Origin: Treponema sp. | Lineage (GTDB): Bacteria > Spirochaetota > Spirochaetia > Treponematales > Treponemataceae | Direction of reading: 5' to 3' | Assembly (NCBI GenBank): GCA_017617145.1 | Contig: JAFZWX010000210.1 | Span: 1-10,792, forward strand | Length of the DNA: 10,792 nt | Part shown: in pieces, positions 1 to 6,941 of the stretch | Numbering within the stretch: the stretch's first letter is position 1 | Layout: the number at the start of each line of letters is the position of its first letter | The notes under the pieces: model-generated | Databases searched by the model: none | What the model was told of the DNA's origin: nothing | The model's input: the letters and a program-made list of their open reading frames with translations, nothing else | Made by a program: the position numbers and the translations under genes

Positions 1-175
1 ACTTTATACAATTGTAAAAGATTACTACGCCGTACGTTATTTCTACAGCTCTTCTAAGAAAAAGAAGGCAATTAATGATTATATGGCTACTGCAAAAGCA
101 AACATTGTTCTTGCAGAAGAAATTATGCTTTCTCCATACTTTACAAAAGTATTCGAAAAGATTCGGGAGAACTAA
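1..175 (+). CDS. C-terminal end of an unidentified protein (5' partial)
   Basis: Reading from base 2, an open frame of 57 codons runs from the left edge to a TAA stop at 173-175. The visible part is rich in Lys, Tyr and Ala and looks helical, with a run of four lysines near residues 19-22 of the fragment. It ends in the short motif KVFEKIREN. I do not recognise the family and give it no function. The last base of its stop codon is the first base of the next start (TAATG), so the two genes are probably translationally coupled. An intrinsic terminator begins 37 bases after this stop. That is a normal distance for ending this gene's transcript, although the terminator lies inside the next coding region. 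Confidence 0.7.
   Translation, partial: LYTIVKDYYAVRYFYSSSKKKKAINDYMATAKANIVLAEEIMLSPYFTKVFEKIREN
165..169 (+). promoter_or_regulatory. Ribosome binding site of the lipoprotein gene
   Basis: GGGAG lies five bases before the ATG at 175, inside the last codons of the upstream gene. This good match and spacing support 175 as the real start, although it puts a terminator hairpin inside the signal-peptide codons. No other ATG, GTG or TTG occurs in frame before the lipobox. Confidence 0.65.
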
Positions 176-1260
176 TGCTTAAACTGTCCGATGCAACCGC
201 AAAGGGCAGAACAAATACCGCAGGTTGCACAAAACTTGCGGTATTTTTTTTAGCGTGCCTTTTTGTATTCAGCGGTTGTCCTGCAAATGCTTCAGATTCT
301 AATAATACTCAGTTTCCTTTTACAAAAGACAGTCAGCTTTATTCATTTTGTCCGCAGGCTCAGGTTTCTGAATCAATAAAATCATGTGAAGTGTTGGGAG
401 CCCGCGAAGGATATACACAAAAGGCAGTAAGTACATCAAAGAAAAACGGTTATATTCTTGCCTGGAATCAAAAAAATCAATATTTGTACCATATAAGTAC
501 TACCGGGCAGACAAGTTCAAAGGTCAAACTTAGTGGTTCAATAGCTTATGTTGGCGTTAATTATGTTCTTGTGCAGACAAGCAGTTTTGAGCAGAACAAG
601 GGCTTTGCTTTTACGCTTTATTCCATTAAATATTCCAGGGCCAATAAAAAAATCAGTTTGAAAAAGCTTTGGAACGGAAATATTGACTGCTTTGTTTCTG
701 ACTGCTTTTTTACAACAGACGGAATTTGTATAAGTGGCGGAACTCAGGATAATTCTAAAAACAATGCTTTTTATATAACCGCAAACGGCATTCACAAATG
801 CTTTTCGGTTGTCAAAAACTCTGATTTTTTAAGAATTATCAACTGCGATGACGCTGTTTACGCATTTTTAAGTGTCCGCGAAAAAACTACCGCAGAACCT
901 GTTATTTTTAAGTTTACACTTGATAATTATATAGAAGGAACTGATTCTCAAAGCCAAATCAGCCTTAAAAATGACCCAAAACTGCCGCAAGATTACGAAT
1001 GCTTCTTTGGCTACGGATTTGCTACAACCGGGATAGTTCTCCCTGCAAGCATAAACGGACAGATTTCTTTTATAGTCTACGACCTTGCTGCAAATAAAAT
1101 TTCCACTGTCGCCGCCGATGCTGTCGGTTGTACTGTTCCTCTTGGTCAGACAGAAGACGGCTTTTATTACATAGCCCGCGACCCAACAATTGAAAATTCC
1201 TGGTACGGAATTGCCCTTTTTGACGGAAATTCCTGCAAAAAAATCAAAAAAATCCAATAA
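175..1260 (+). CDS. Putative exported lipoprotein, unknown function
   Basis: A 361-residue protein with a bacterial lipoprotein signal. A basic, unusually long n-region (residues 1-20) is followed by a hydrophobic stretch at about 21-33 and a lipobox FSGC with the lipidated Cys at 35. Phe at -3 fits the relaxed spirochaete lipobox better than the enterobacterial one. The mature part is mostly short alternating hydrophobic/polar strands with Gly and Tyr turns, which suggests a beta-rich fold, possibly a propeller; this is an impression, not a domain match. Ten cysteines follow Cys35, including the closely spaced pair in DCFVSDC. The start ATG overlaps the preceding stop codon and has a good GGGAG Shine-Dalgarno. 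A strong terminator hairpin (213-251) falls on codons 13-26, so full-length expression may need read-through or ribosome melting of the hairpin. I do not recognise the family. It is expected at the outer face of the inner membrane or in the outer membrane. Confidence 0.75.
   Translation: MLKLSDATAKGRTNTAGCTKLAVFFLACLFVFSGCPANASDSNNTQFPFTKDSQLYSFCPQAQVSESIKSCEVLGAREGYTQKAVSTSKKNGYILAWNQKNQYLYHISTTGQTSSKVKLSGSIAYVGVNYVLVQTSSFEQNKGFAFTLYSIKYSRANKKISLKKLWNGNIDCFVSDCFFTTDGICISGGTQDNSKNNAFYITANGIHKCFSVVKNSDFLRIINCDDAVYAFLSVREKTTAEPVIFKFTLDNYIEGTDSQSQISLKNDPKLPQDYECFFGYGFATTGIVLPASINGQISFIVYDLAANKISTVAADAVGCTVPLGQTEDGFYYIARDPTIENSWYGIALFDGNSCKKIKKIQ
213..251 (+). terminator. Strong intrinsic terminator inside the lipoprotein signal codons
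   Basis: Arms 213-226 and 233-246 pair over 14 positions, 13 Watson-Crick and one G-U (223 with 236). The core pair is AAATACCGCA with TGCGGTATTT. The loop is six bases (227-232). The right arm runs into eight Ts at 244-251. This is a textbook Rho-independent terminator on the plus strand. It sits 37 bases after the upstream stop codon but also encodes residues 13-26 of the lipoprotein. It may simply end the upstream transcript, or it may act as an attenuator that a translating ribosome would melt. Confidence 0.8.
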
Positions 1261-1266
1261 ATTTTG

Positions 1267-1296
1267 TTGACGAATTCCTCTCTGTATTATTATTTT
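1267..1296 (+). promoter_or_regulatory. Candidate promoter upstream of grpE
   Basis: TTGACG at 1267-1272 is one base from the -35 consensus. The -10 side is AT-rich with several options: TATTAT at 1288-1293 after 15 bases, or TATTTT at 1291-1296 after 18 bases. Neither spacing is ideal. It lies in the 72-base gap before grpE, where a promoter for the chaperone genes would be expected. I find no CIRCE inverted repeat (the HrcA operator) in this gap, and no clear terminator for the lipoprotein gene. Confidence 0.35.
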
Positions 1297-1332
1297 TAAA
1301 GATAAGAATAAACTAATTTTGCGAGATGTGTA

Positions 1333-1959
1333 ATGTCAGACAAAGAAAACATTGAAACAGAAGACGAGAAAGTTCAGGATCAGGCAACTGAACAGCCAAA
1401 AGAGGGCGCAGAAACTGAAGACGGCCCTTCGAGTGCCTCAGGGACCACTGATGGTGCAGATAGTGCAGAAGCTGCCACTGAAAAAGAGCTTTCTCCGGAA
1501 GAAAAAATTGCTGCTCTTGAAAAGGAAATTGCTGATCTTAAAAATCAGGCACTTTACAAGGCTGCAGAAAATGACAACTGGCGCAAAAGAATGATGCAGC
1601 AAAAGGAAGAAGCTGTTGCTTATGCCAATGCATCGCTTTTGGGAGATCTTCTTGACAGTCTTGATAATTTTGACCGCACTCTTGATGCTGCCAAAGACGC
1701 AAAAGATGCTAAATCTATTGCAGACGGCATTAAGATGATTAATAAATCGCTTGTAAAAATGCTGGAAGACAAATATGGTCTTGTAAGCTACGGTAAAGAA
1801 GGCGACGAGTTTAATCCGGAAGAACACGAAGCAATTGGACGCCAGGAGGACGAAAAAGCCAAAAAGGAAACTCTGGCGCAGGTTTATCTTAAGGGTTACA
1901 AACTCAAAGATAAGGTAATAAGACATGCTAAGGTAATGGTAAAAGTACCTAAAGCATAG
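1333..1959 (+). CDS. grpE: Nucleotide exchange factor GrpE
   Basis: A 208-residue GrpE, the cytoplasmic dimeric co-chaperone that releases ADP from DnaK so that ATP can bind and substrate can leave. The first 50 residues are an acidic, low-complexity tail. Residues about 51-95 form the long helix/coiled coil that pairs in the dimer, containing NWRKR at 82-86. Residues about 98-145 (LLDSLDNFDRTL and following) form the four-helix bundle. The C-terminal part is the beta domain that contacts DnaK, with the family signature around FNPEEHEAI (160-168) and a terminal VKVP segment. The length is typical. The start follows a modest GCGAG Shine-Dalgarno seven bases upstream. dnaK follows after a 100-base gap filled by a palindromic repeat pair. 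The TAG stop codon coincides with the first three bases of a 32-base sequence repeated before dnaJ. Identification is secure. Confidence 0.97.
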   Translation: MSDKENIETEDEKVQDQATEQPKEGAETEDGPSSASGTTDGADSAEAATEKELSPEEKIAALEKEIADLKNQALYKAAENDNWRKRMMQQKEEAVAYANASLLGDLLDSLDNFDRTLDAAKDAKDAKSIADGIKMINKSLVKMLEDKYGLVSYGKEGDEFNPEEHEAIGRQEDEKAKKETLAQVYLKGYKLKDKVIRHAKVMVKVPKA

Positions 1960-2028
1960 AGATTGTCGGGTCAAGCCCGACAATGACACAGATTTGATCT
2001 GTCATTCCCGTGCTTGACACGGGAATCT
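1957..2028 (+). repeat. Inverted pair of 29-nt palindromes between grpE and dnaK (REPIN-like)
   Basis: Two hairpins in inverted orientation. Unit A (1960-1988) has a 9-bp perfect stem, ATTGTCGGG with CCCGACAAT, around loop TCAAG. Unit B (2000-2028) has a 9-bp perfect stem, ATTCCCGTG with CACGGGAAT, around loop CTTGA. When A is read on the minus strand, both units share the outer TGTC, the ATT at the stem base, the CTTGA loop and the closing AATCT. They differ at three stem positions, each compensated on the other side. A small CAGAT/ATCTG hairpin (1989-2001) lies at the junction. There is no T run, so a terminator role is unlikely. The same two units recur before dnaJ in the opposite arrangement. 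The pairing resembles REPs organised as REPINs. Confidence 0.85.
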
Positions 2029-2059
2029 AAATAGTAAATTAGAAAGCGAGGTAAATAAA

Positions 2060-4027
2060 ATGGGTAAGATTATAGGAATCGACTTAGGAACAACAAACTC
2101 TTGTGTTGCTGTAATGGAAAACGGCGAACCAGTTGTAATTCAGAATGCAGAAGGAGGAAGAACAACTCCTTCTATTGTAGGTTTTACTTCTAAAGGAGAC
2201 CGAATTGTTGGTGCTCCTGCTAAAAACCAGATGGTAACAAATCCAAAGAACACTGTATATTCTGTAAAACGTCTTATCGGCCACAGATTCAGTGAACTTC
2301 AGGGAGAAGCAACAAAGCTTCCATATAAAGTAATTGATAACGGTTCAGACTGCCGTGTAGAAATAGAAGAGGGTGGAACTTCAAAGCAGTATTCACCTCA
2401 GGAAATTTCTGCTTTCATCCTTCAGAAAATGAAGAAAACTGCAGAAGACTATCTTGGTCAGGAAGTTACAGAAGCTGTTATTACAGTTCCTGCTTACTTC
2501 AACGACTCACAGCGTCAGGCAACTAAGGATGCCGGTAAAATTGCAGGTCTTGATGTAAAGCGTATCATCAACGAACCAACTGCCGCTTCACTTGCATTTG
2601 GTTTCAACAAGGATTCTGATAAGGAAAAGACAATTGCCGTATATGACCTTGGTGGTGGTACATTCGATATTTCTATTCTTGAACTTGGTGACGGTGTATT
2701 CGAAGTTAAATCTACTAATGGTGATACACACCTTGGTGGCGATGACTGGGACCGTGTAATTATCAACTGGCTTGTTGATGAGTTCAAGCGCGATACAGGC
2801 ATTGACCTTTCTAAAGATCCAATGGCTATGCAGCGTCTTCGTGAAGCAGCTGAAAATGCAAAAATCAGCCTTTCAAGCCAGACAACTACAGACATCAATC
2901 TTCCATTTATTACAGCCGATGCATCTGGTCCAAAGCACTTGCAGAAGTCTTTGACTCGTGCTCAGTTTGAACAGATGACAGACGGCCTTTACGAAAGAAC
3001 AAAGGAACCTTGCCGTAAGGCTCTTGCCGATGCAGGTCTTACAGCAGACAAGATTGATGAAGTTCTTCTTGTTGGTGGTTCTTCTCGTATGCCAAAGGTT
3101 CAGGAAGTTGTAAAACAGATTTTTGGTAAGGAAGGAAGCCGTGCCGTAAACCCGGATGAAGCAGTTGCAATTGGTGCTGCAATTCAGGGTGGTGTACTTG
3201 GCGGCGATGTAAAAGATGTTCTTTTGCTTGATGTTACTCCACTTTCACTTGGTATTGAAACAATGGGTGGTGTAATGACAAAGCTTATTGCACGTAACAC
3301 AACAATTCCTACAAAGAAGAGCCAGATCTTCTCTACTGCTGCCGATGGTCAGACTGCTGTTAGTATTCACGTACTTCAGGGTGAACGCGAAATGGCAGAA
3401 CAGAACCGTACACTTGGTCGTTTTGACCTGGTAGGTATTCCGGCTGCTCCACGTGGTGTTCCACAGATTGAAGTTACTTTTGATATTGATGCCAACGGTA
3501 TTGTTCACGTTTCTGCAAAGGATCTTGGTACTGGTAAGGAACAGCATATTCAGATTACTTCTTCTTCCGGACTTTCTGATGAAGAAATTGAAAAGATGGT
3601 TAAGGATGCCGAAGCAAATGCCGCAGCCGATAAAGCTAAACGTGAAGGTGTTGATGCCCGTAACGAAGCAGACAGCTTAATCTACGCTACAGAAAAATCT
3701 ATTAAGGATTTGGGCGACAAGATTAACGGTGCCGAAAAAGAAAAGGTTGAAGCTGCAATTGCTGCTCTTAAACAGGCTTTGCAGGGTGATAATACAGAAG
3801 AAATCAAGGCTAAGACCGAAGAACTTAAGCAGTCATCATACAAGATTGCTGAAGAACTCTACAAACAGCAGGGTGCCGCAGGTGCTCAAGGTGGTGCAGA
3901 AGGTGCAGCCGGTGCAGACGCTGGAGCTGGTGAAGCAGGAGCCGAAGGTGAAGGCGAAAAGAAATCCGGTTTTGACAAAGGCTCAGCCGACGACGTTGAA
4001 TACGAAGTAAAGGACGAAGATAAATAA
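2060..4027 (+). CDS. dnaK: Hsp70 chaperone DnaK
   Basis: A 655-residue cytoplasmic Hsp70 that binds and releases exposed hydrophobic peptide segments using ATP. The nucleotide-binding domain opens with the phosphate loop GIDLGTTNS (6-14) and carries the second phosphate motif DLGGGTFD (196-203) and the adenosine motif [13 protein letters not shown] (336-348). The interdomain linker is [13 protein letters not shown] (386-398). It is followed by the substrate-binding beta domain to about 505 and the helical lid to about 605. The C-terminal disordered tail is Gly/Ala/Glu-rich (about 606-640) and ends in an acidic EVKDEDK. All signature residues appear present and the length is normal for bacteria. 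GCGAGG eight bases before the ATG is the Shine-Dalgarno. The gene is flanked on both sides by the same two palindromic repeats and sits between its two co-chaperones, which fits one chaperone transcription unit. Confidence 0.98.
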   Translation: MGKIIGIDLGTTNSCVAVMENGEPVVIQNAEGGRTTPSIVGFTSKGDRIVGAPAKNQMVTNPKNTVYSVKRLIGHRFSELQGEATKLPYKVIDNGSDCRVEIEEGGTSKQYSPQEISAFILQKMKKTAEDYLGQEVTEAVITVPAYFNDSQRQATKDAGKIAGLDVKRIINEPTAASLAFGFNKDSDKEKTIAVYDLGGGTFDISILELGDGVFEVKSTNGDTHLGGDDWDRVIINWLVDEFKRDTGIDLSKDPMAMQRLREAAENAKISLSSQTTTDINLPFITADASGPKHLQKSLTRAQFEQMTDGLYERTKEPCRKALADAGLTADKIDEVLLVGGSSRMPKVQEVVKQIFGKEGSRAVNPDEAVAIGAAIQGGVLGGDVKDVLLLDVTPLSLGIETMGGVMTKLIARNTTIPTKKSQIFSTAADGQTAVSIHVLQGEREMAEQNRTLGRFDLVGIPAAPRGVPQIEVTFDIDANGIVHVSAKDLGTGKEQHIQITSSSGLSDEEIEKMVKDAEANAAADKAKREGVDARNEADSLIYATEKSIKDLGDKINGAEKEKVEAAIAALKQALQGDNTEEIKAKTEELKQSSYKIAEELYKQQGAAGAQGGAEGAAGADAGAGEAGAEGEGEKKSGFDKGSADDVEYEVKDEDK

Positions 4028-4034
4028 TTGATAC

Positions 4035-4104
4035 TGTCATTCCCGTGCTTGACACGGGAATCCCTTTTGATGTAGAGATTGTCGGGTCAAGCCCGACAAT
4101 GACA
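4035..4104 (+). repeat. Inverted pair of 29-nt palindromes between dnaK and dnaJ (REPIN-like)
   Basis: The same two units as between grpE and dnaK, in swapped order. Unit B (4035-4063; its last base is C instead of T) comes first. Twelve spacer bases follow, then unit A (4076-4104). Before dnaK the AATGACA/TGTCATT ends face each other; here the AATC/GATT ends do. The 32 bases 4073-4104 are identical to 1957-1988, and bases 4035-4062 are identical to 2000-2027. Each unit forms a 9-bp perfect stem with a 5-base loop. Unit A ends six bases before the AAGG Shine-Dalgarno of dnaJ, so its folding could affect access to that site. Confidence 0.85.
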
Positions 4105-4121
4105 GGTGGTAAGGTATAAAA

Positions 4122-5279
4122 ATGGCAAAACGCGACTATTATGAAGTACTAGGTGTTGAAAAATCGGCAGATCAGGATACTATTAAAAAAGCATACCGTA
4201 AGCTTGCCGTAAAATACCATCCGGACAGGAATCCTGGCGACAAAGAGGCCGAAGAAAAATTCAAAGAAGCTACTGAAGCCTACGAGATTCTGTCTGATGA
4301 AGAAAAACGCCCTATTTATGATCAATACGGTTTTGCCGGTCTTGAAGGAATGGGAGGCGGTGCAGGTGCCGGTGGTGCTCAGTATTCACATGCCTTCCAC
4401 GACTTCAGCGACTTGTTTGGAGGAGCCGGTGGCGGTTTCTCTGACATTTTCGACAGCATTTTTGGCGGAGGTTTTGGTGGCGGCGGTGCACGCAGTTCAA
4501 GACGCGGTGGACCTGCTGCAGGCTCATCTCTCCGCTACGATTTACATATCCAATTCAAGGATGCCGTTTACGGTACTTCTGCAGATATTCATTTTAAACA
4601 CAACGAAGCTTGTTCTGCCTGTAAAGGAACTGGTGGAGCTGCCGGTTCTTCTAAAAAAACTTGTCCAACCTGTAACGGAGTGGGCCAAGTTCGTCAGGGT
4701 AACGGCTTCTTTTCTATTCAGCAGACATGTCCAACCTGCCGTGGTAAGGGCGTAACAATAGACAAGCCTTGTCCTAATTGCCGTGGAACCGGTATTGAAG
4801 AAAAGAACAAGATGATGTCTCTTAAAATCCCGGCTGGAACAGACAATGGAAGAAGAATTGTTATTCCGGGGCAGGGTGATGCAGGTGAAAACGGTGGCCC
4901 AGCTGGAGATCTTGTAGTAGTATTGCATGTAGATTCACATCCACTTTTCGAGCGTGATGGACAGGATTTGTATTGTGCAGTTCCGATTTCTATGACTCAG
5001 GCTGCTCTTGGCTGCGATATCACCATTAATTCTCTTGATGGAAAGAAAGTTACTATTAAAATACCTTCAGGTACAACAAACGGAAAGCTTTTACGCATAA
5101 AAGGCGAGGGTGTTCCTGTTCCAAATTCCAGCCGCAAAGGCGATTTGTATGTAAAACTGATGGTTCAAATTCCACAACACCTTTCCGGCAAACAAAAAGA
5201 CCTGCTTCAGGAGTTCATGAAACTAGAAAATCCATCCACCAACCCAGATCTTATGCCGTTGTCTAAACTCGAGGGTTAA
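4122..5279 (+). CDS. dnaJ: Hsp40 co-chaperone DnaJ (type I)
   Basis: A 385-residue full-length type I DnaJ, which brings unfolded clients to DnaK and stimulates ATP hydrolysis. The J domain (about 5-70) carries the essential HPD at 33-35. A Gly/Phe-rich linker follows at about 74-135. Four zinc motifs are intact: CSACKGTG (164), CPTCNGVG (181), CPTCRGKG (203) and CPNCRGTG (217), which bind two zinc ions. The C-terminal client-binding beta domains run from about 235 to 350, followed by a dimerisation tail. The start has AAGG seven bases upstream (4111-4114). It is separated from dnaK by a palindromic repeat pair and followed by a large composite hairpin that probably ends the unit. Having dnaJ next to grpE and dnaK means the full folding cycle is encoded here. 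Confidence 0.97.
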   Translation: MAKRDYYEVLGVEKSADQDTIKKAYRKLAVKYHPDRNPGDKEAEEKFKEATEAYEILSDEEKRPIYDQYGFAGLEGMGGGAGAGGAQYSHAFHDFSDLFGGAGGGFSDIFDSIFGGGFGGGGARSSRRGGPAAGSSLRYDLHIQFKDAVYGTSADIHFKHNEACSACKGTGGAAGSSKKTCPTCNGVGQVRQGNGFFSIQQTCPTCRGKGVTIDKPCPNCRGTGIEEKNKMMSLKIPAGTDNGRRIVIPGQGDAGENGGPAGDLVVVLHVDSHPLFERDGQDLYCAVPISMTQAALGCDITINSLDGKKVTIKIPSGTTNGKLLRIKGEGVPVPNSSRKGDLYVKLMVQIPQHLSGKQKDLLQEFMKLENPSTNPDLMPLSKLEG

Positions 5280-5316
5280 TTAAAACAGGATTATTAGATT
5301 ATTTAAGATTTCGCTT

Positions 5317-5447
5317 AAAAACATTTGGGCGCGAGCGAAATCAGGCTGCAGACTGCATCGTGCCGTGCGAGCGCAGCGAGTCTAATACCTATTACGGCAC
5401 GCCGCTGGCTGCAGAATGATTTCGCGGAAGCTCAAATGTTTTTCTTT
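5317..5447 (+). repeat. 127-nt composite hairpin after dnaJ, MITE-like and possible terminator
   Basis: The segment 5317-5443 folds on itself in four nested blocks. The outermost is 5317-5330 with 5430-5443 (AAAAACATTTG with CAAATGTTTTT at its base, 14 pairs including one G-U). Next comes 5335-5343 with 5417-5425 (GCGAAATCA with TGATTTCGC, perfect). Then 5346-5351 with 5409-5414 (CTGCAG on both sides). The innermost is 5359-5366 with 5394-5401 (CGTGCCGT with ACGGCACG, perfect). The apex holds GCGAGCGCAGCGAG. The outer right arm ends in TTTTT followed by CTTT, so it could terminate the chaperone transcript. The size and nested imperfect symmetry are also what a miniature inverted-repeat element would show. 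The short open frame across it is not a credible gene. Confidence 0.75.
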
Positions 5448-5485
5448 AAAAGCAATATAAATATAATAATCCTAATTTTATACGA

Positions 5486-5514
5486 TTTTTTCCCAAATTT
5501 GCCGATAATATGAT
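5486..5514 (+). promoter_or_regulatory. Candidate promoter of the phosphatase/STAS operon
   Basis: TATGAT at 5509-5514 is one base from the -10 consensus. Seventeen bases upstream is only a T tract (5486-5491) rather than a recognisable -35, so this would be a weak or activator-dependent promoter. The gap after the dnaJ hairpin is strongly AT-rich, and a promoter is expected here because the hairpin should isolate the operon from the chaperone genes. Confidence 0.3.
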
Positions 5515-5531
5515 AGAATAATAGTATCATA
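5509..5531 (+). promoter_or_regulatory. Dyad upstream of the first phosphatase, possible operator
   Basis: TATGATA (5509-5515) and its perfect reverse complement TATCATA (5525-5531) are separated by nine bases. The 23-base dyad overlaps the best -10 candidate and ends five bases before the Shine-Dalgarno at 5537. This is what an operator for a dimeric regulator would look like, but 7-bp AT-rich dyads also arise by chance in such sequence. Confidence 0.35.
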
Positions 5532-5536
5532 AATTT

Positions 5537-5540
5537 GAGG
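5537..5540 (+). promoter_or_regulatory. Shine-Dalgarno that fixes the phosphatase start at 5546
   Basis: GAGG at 5537-5540 lies five bases before ATG 5546. The alternative in-frame GTG at 5540 overlaps this motif and would have no ribosome site of its own, so the ATG is preferred. This gives 464 instead of 466 residues. Confidence 0.7.
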
Positions 5541-5545
5541 TGATT

Positions 5546-6940
5546 ATGTATAAGACGCGGAAAAAGATTGTAACTATTAGTGTTTACACACTTGCAGTTA
5601 TTTCATTTATAGGATTTGCCTTATTCCTTATACCAGAAAAATCAACAGAAACTCCATCTCTTTATTCTTTGCTTGTTGTTGCTGCATTTTTCTGTGCGAT
5701 TATTTTCCTTGCTGTTAGATTAAAAACTACTGTTATTGCAAAAGTTCGCCATGATACGCTTGAAAAGGGCGAAACGATGATTCTTAAAAAGTTCATTGAC
5801 AGCCTGCGTTTTAGTTATACACTCGATGATTTCTATGTTGCAATCGGTGATTATCTTGAACGACGCGGTGACTGTTCCGTTCTTCTTATTGACCGTACAA
5901 AGAATTATATCCTTTATAACAGTCCAAACAGAATTACCTCATCTGATTCTATCCGCGAGAAAATGTGCCAGAACTTTGAAGAAAACTGGAAGGACGGTTA
6001 CTACTACTTTGACCGTCACTTTGGTGTTACCTCACGCCTTAAAAAATCACGCGGTTTCTTCCTTTGTTCAGAAAAACAGCATATGTTCGTATTCTGTACT
6101 TACACAAGACTTTTTGACAGCAGTATTTATGAGCAGCTTTTTGAAGAATATAAACGCTTTATTACCCGTACCCGCACAATTTCGCAGCTTTCTGAAATTG
6201 CGGCTACAACAAAGGAATGGCAGCAGCTTGCCGAAACTCAACAGTCATTCCTTCCGCAGAAAATCCCGAATATTCACAATCTCAAAATTGCTACTTACTT
6301 CCGTCCTCTTGTAAACGTTTCGGGTGACTACTTTTCAATTCTTCCTATAGATAAATATAAAACATTGCTTATGCTTGGCGATGTTTCGGGTAAAGGTCTT
6401 CCTGCCGCTCTTATCATGGGTTTGGTAATGAACACTGTAAAGATTATTGAAGATAAAGAAGATCTTGTTGGTGTAATCAAGGCTATTGATAAGGCTATTA
6501 AAGGAATGCACCTTCAGGATAAATATACTGTATTGTTCCTGAGCGTTATTGATACAGAAAAAATGAAAATCCGCTACATCAATGCATCTATGTCGGATCC
6601 TATTATTCTTTCTCCTTCTCCGGATGGTTACCGAATTAAGCCTCTTACTTCAAATGCTTCGCTTGTTGGTATTCTTGATATGGGAGATGTTTCTGTTGCA
6701 GAAAAACGCCTTTTCCGTGGTGATACTATCCTTATGGCAACTGATGGTGTTTCTGAAGTTATGGATGACAGTGGTGTTGAACTTGGAGATACAGATCTTT
6801 ACAAAAAGACTCTTATTGCCGGTGCTTCAAAATCACCTCAGGAATTTGTTGATGATATTGTGGATCTTATCTGGAAATACAACGGCGACAAAAAGCTTCA
6901 TGATGACGTTACAATGATGATCGCCAAGGTAGGTTACTAA
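5546..6940 (+). CDS. Membrane-anchored PP2C-type (SpoIIE/RsbU family) serine phosphatase
   Basis: A 464-residue protein. Two N-terminal hydrophobic segments (about 9-29 and 38-58) anchor it in the inner membrane. A cytoplasmic region at about 75-205 with strand/helix alternation may be a degenerate GAF-like sensor, which I cannot confirm. A helical connector with AETQQSFLPQKIP (229-241) leads into the catalytic domain (about 245-462). The metal-binding motifs are intact: SGDYF (Asp261), LGDVSGKG (Asp279), ATDGVSE (Asp400) and HDDVTMM (Asp453/454). This family needs Mn or Mg and dephosphorylates Ser/Thr on STAS-domain anti-sigma-factor antagonists. The STAS protein two genes downstream is the natural substrate. 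It is first in a tight three-gene operon; the next ATG starts one base after its stop, with the downstream ribosome site inside its last codons. The exact signal sensed is unknown. Confidence 0.9.
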   Translation: MYKTRKKIVTISVYTLAVISFIGFALFLIPEKSTETPSLYSLLVVAAFFCAIIFLAVRLKTTVIAKVRHDTLEKGETMILKKFIDSLRFSYTLDDFYVAIGDYLERRGDCSVLLIDRTKNYILYNSPNRITSSDSIREKMCQNFEENWKDGYYYFDRHFGVTSRLKKSRGFFLCSEKQHMFVFCTYTRLFDSSIYEQLFEEYKRFITRTRTISQLSEIAATTKEWQQLAETQQSFLPQKIPNIHNLKIATYFRPLVNVSGDYFSILPIDKYKTLLMLGDVSGKGLPAALIMGLVMNTVKIIEDKEDLVGVIKAIDKAIKGMHLQDKYTVLFLSVIDTEKMKIRYINASMSDPIILSPSPDGYRIKPLTSNASLVGILDMGDVSVAEKRLFRGDTILMATDGVSEVMDDSGVELGDTDLYKKTLIAGASKSPQEFVDDIVDLIWKYNGDKKLHDDVTMMIAKVGY

Positions 6941-6941
6941 T

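Noticed and set aside
1438..1989. 183-codon minus-strand open frame over grpE
   Set aside because: It is the complement of a well-conserved GrpE frame and is Phe/Ser/Ile-rich. Its start falls inside the palindromic repeat and no ribosome site is visible.
1957..4104. CRISPR array or riboswitch from the repeated sequences around dnaK
   Set aside because: Only two copies of each unit exist, in mixed orientation and 2 kb apart, without regular spacers or cas genes. The folds are simple 9-bp hairpins, not an aptamer architecture.
5325..5513. 62-codon open frame after dnaJ
   Set aside because: It lies across the two arms of the composite hairpin, has no ribosome site, and encodes Ala/Ser/Arg-rich then Ile/Asn-rich sequence typical of chance translation.
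5540..5548. GTG at 5540 as start of the first phosphatase
   Set aside because: The GTG overlaps the only Shine-Dalgarno (GAGG 5537-5540), which is ideally spaced for the ATG at 5546.
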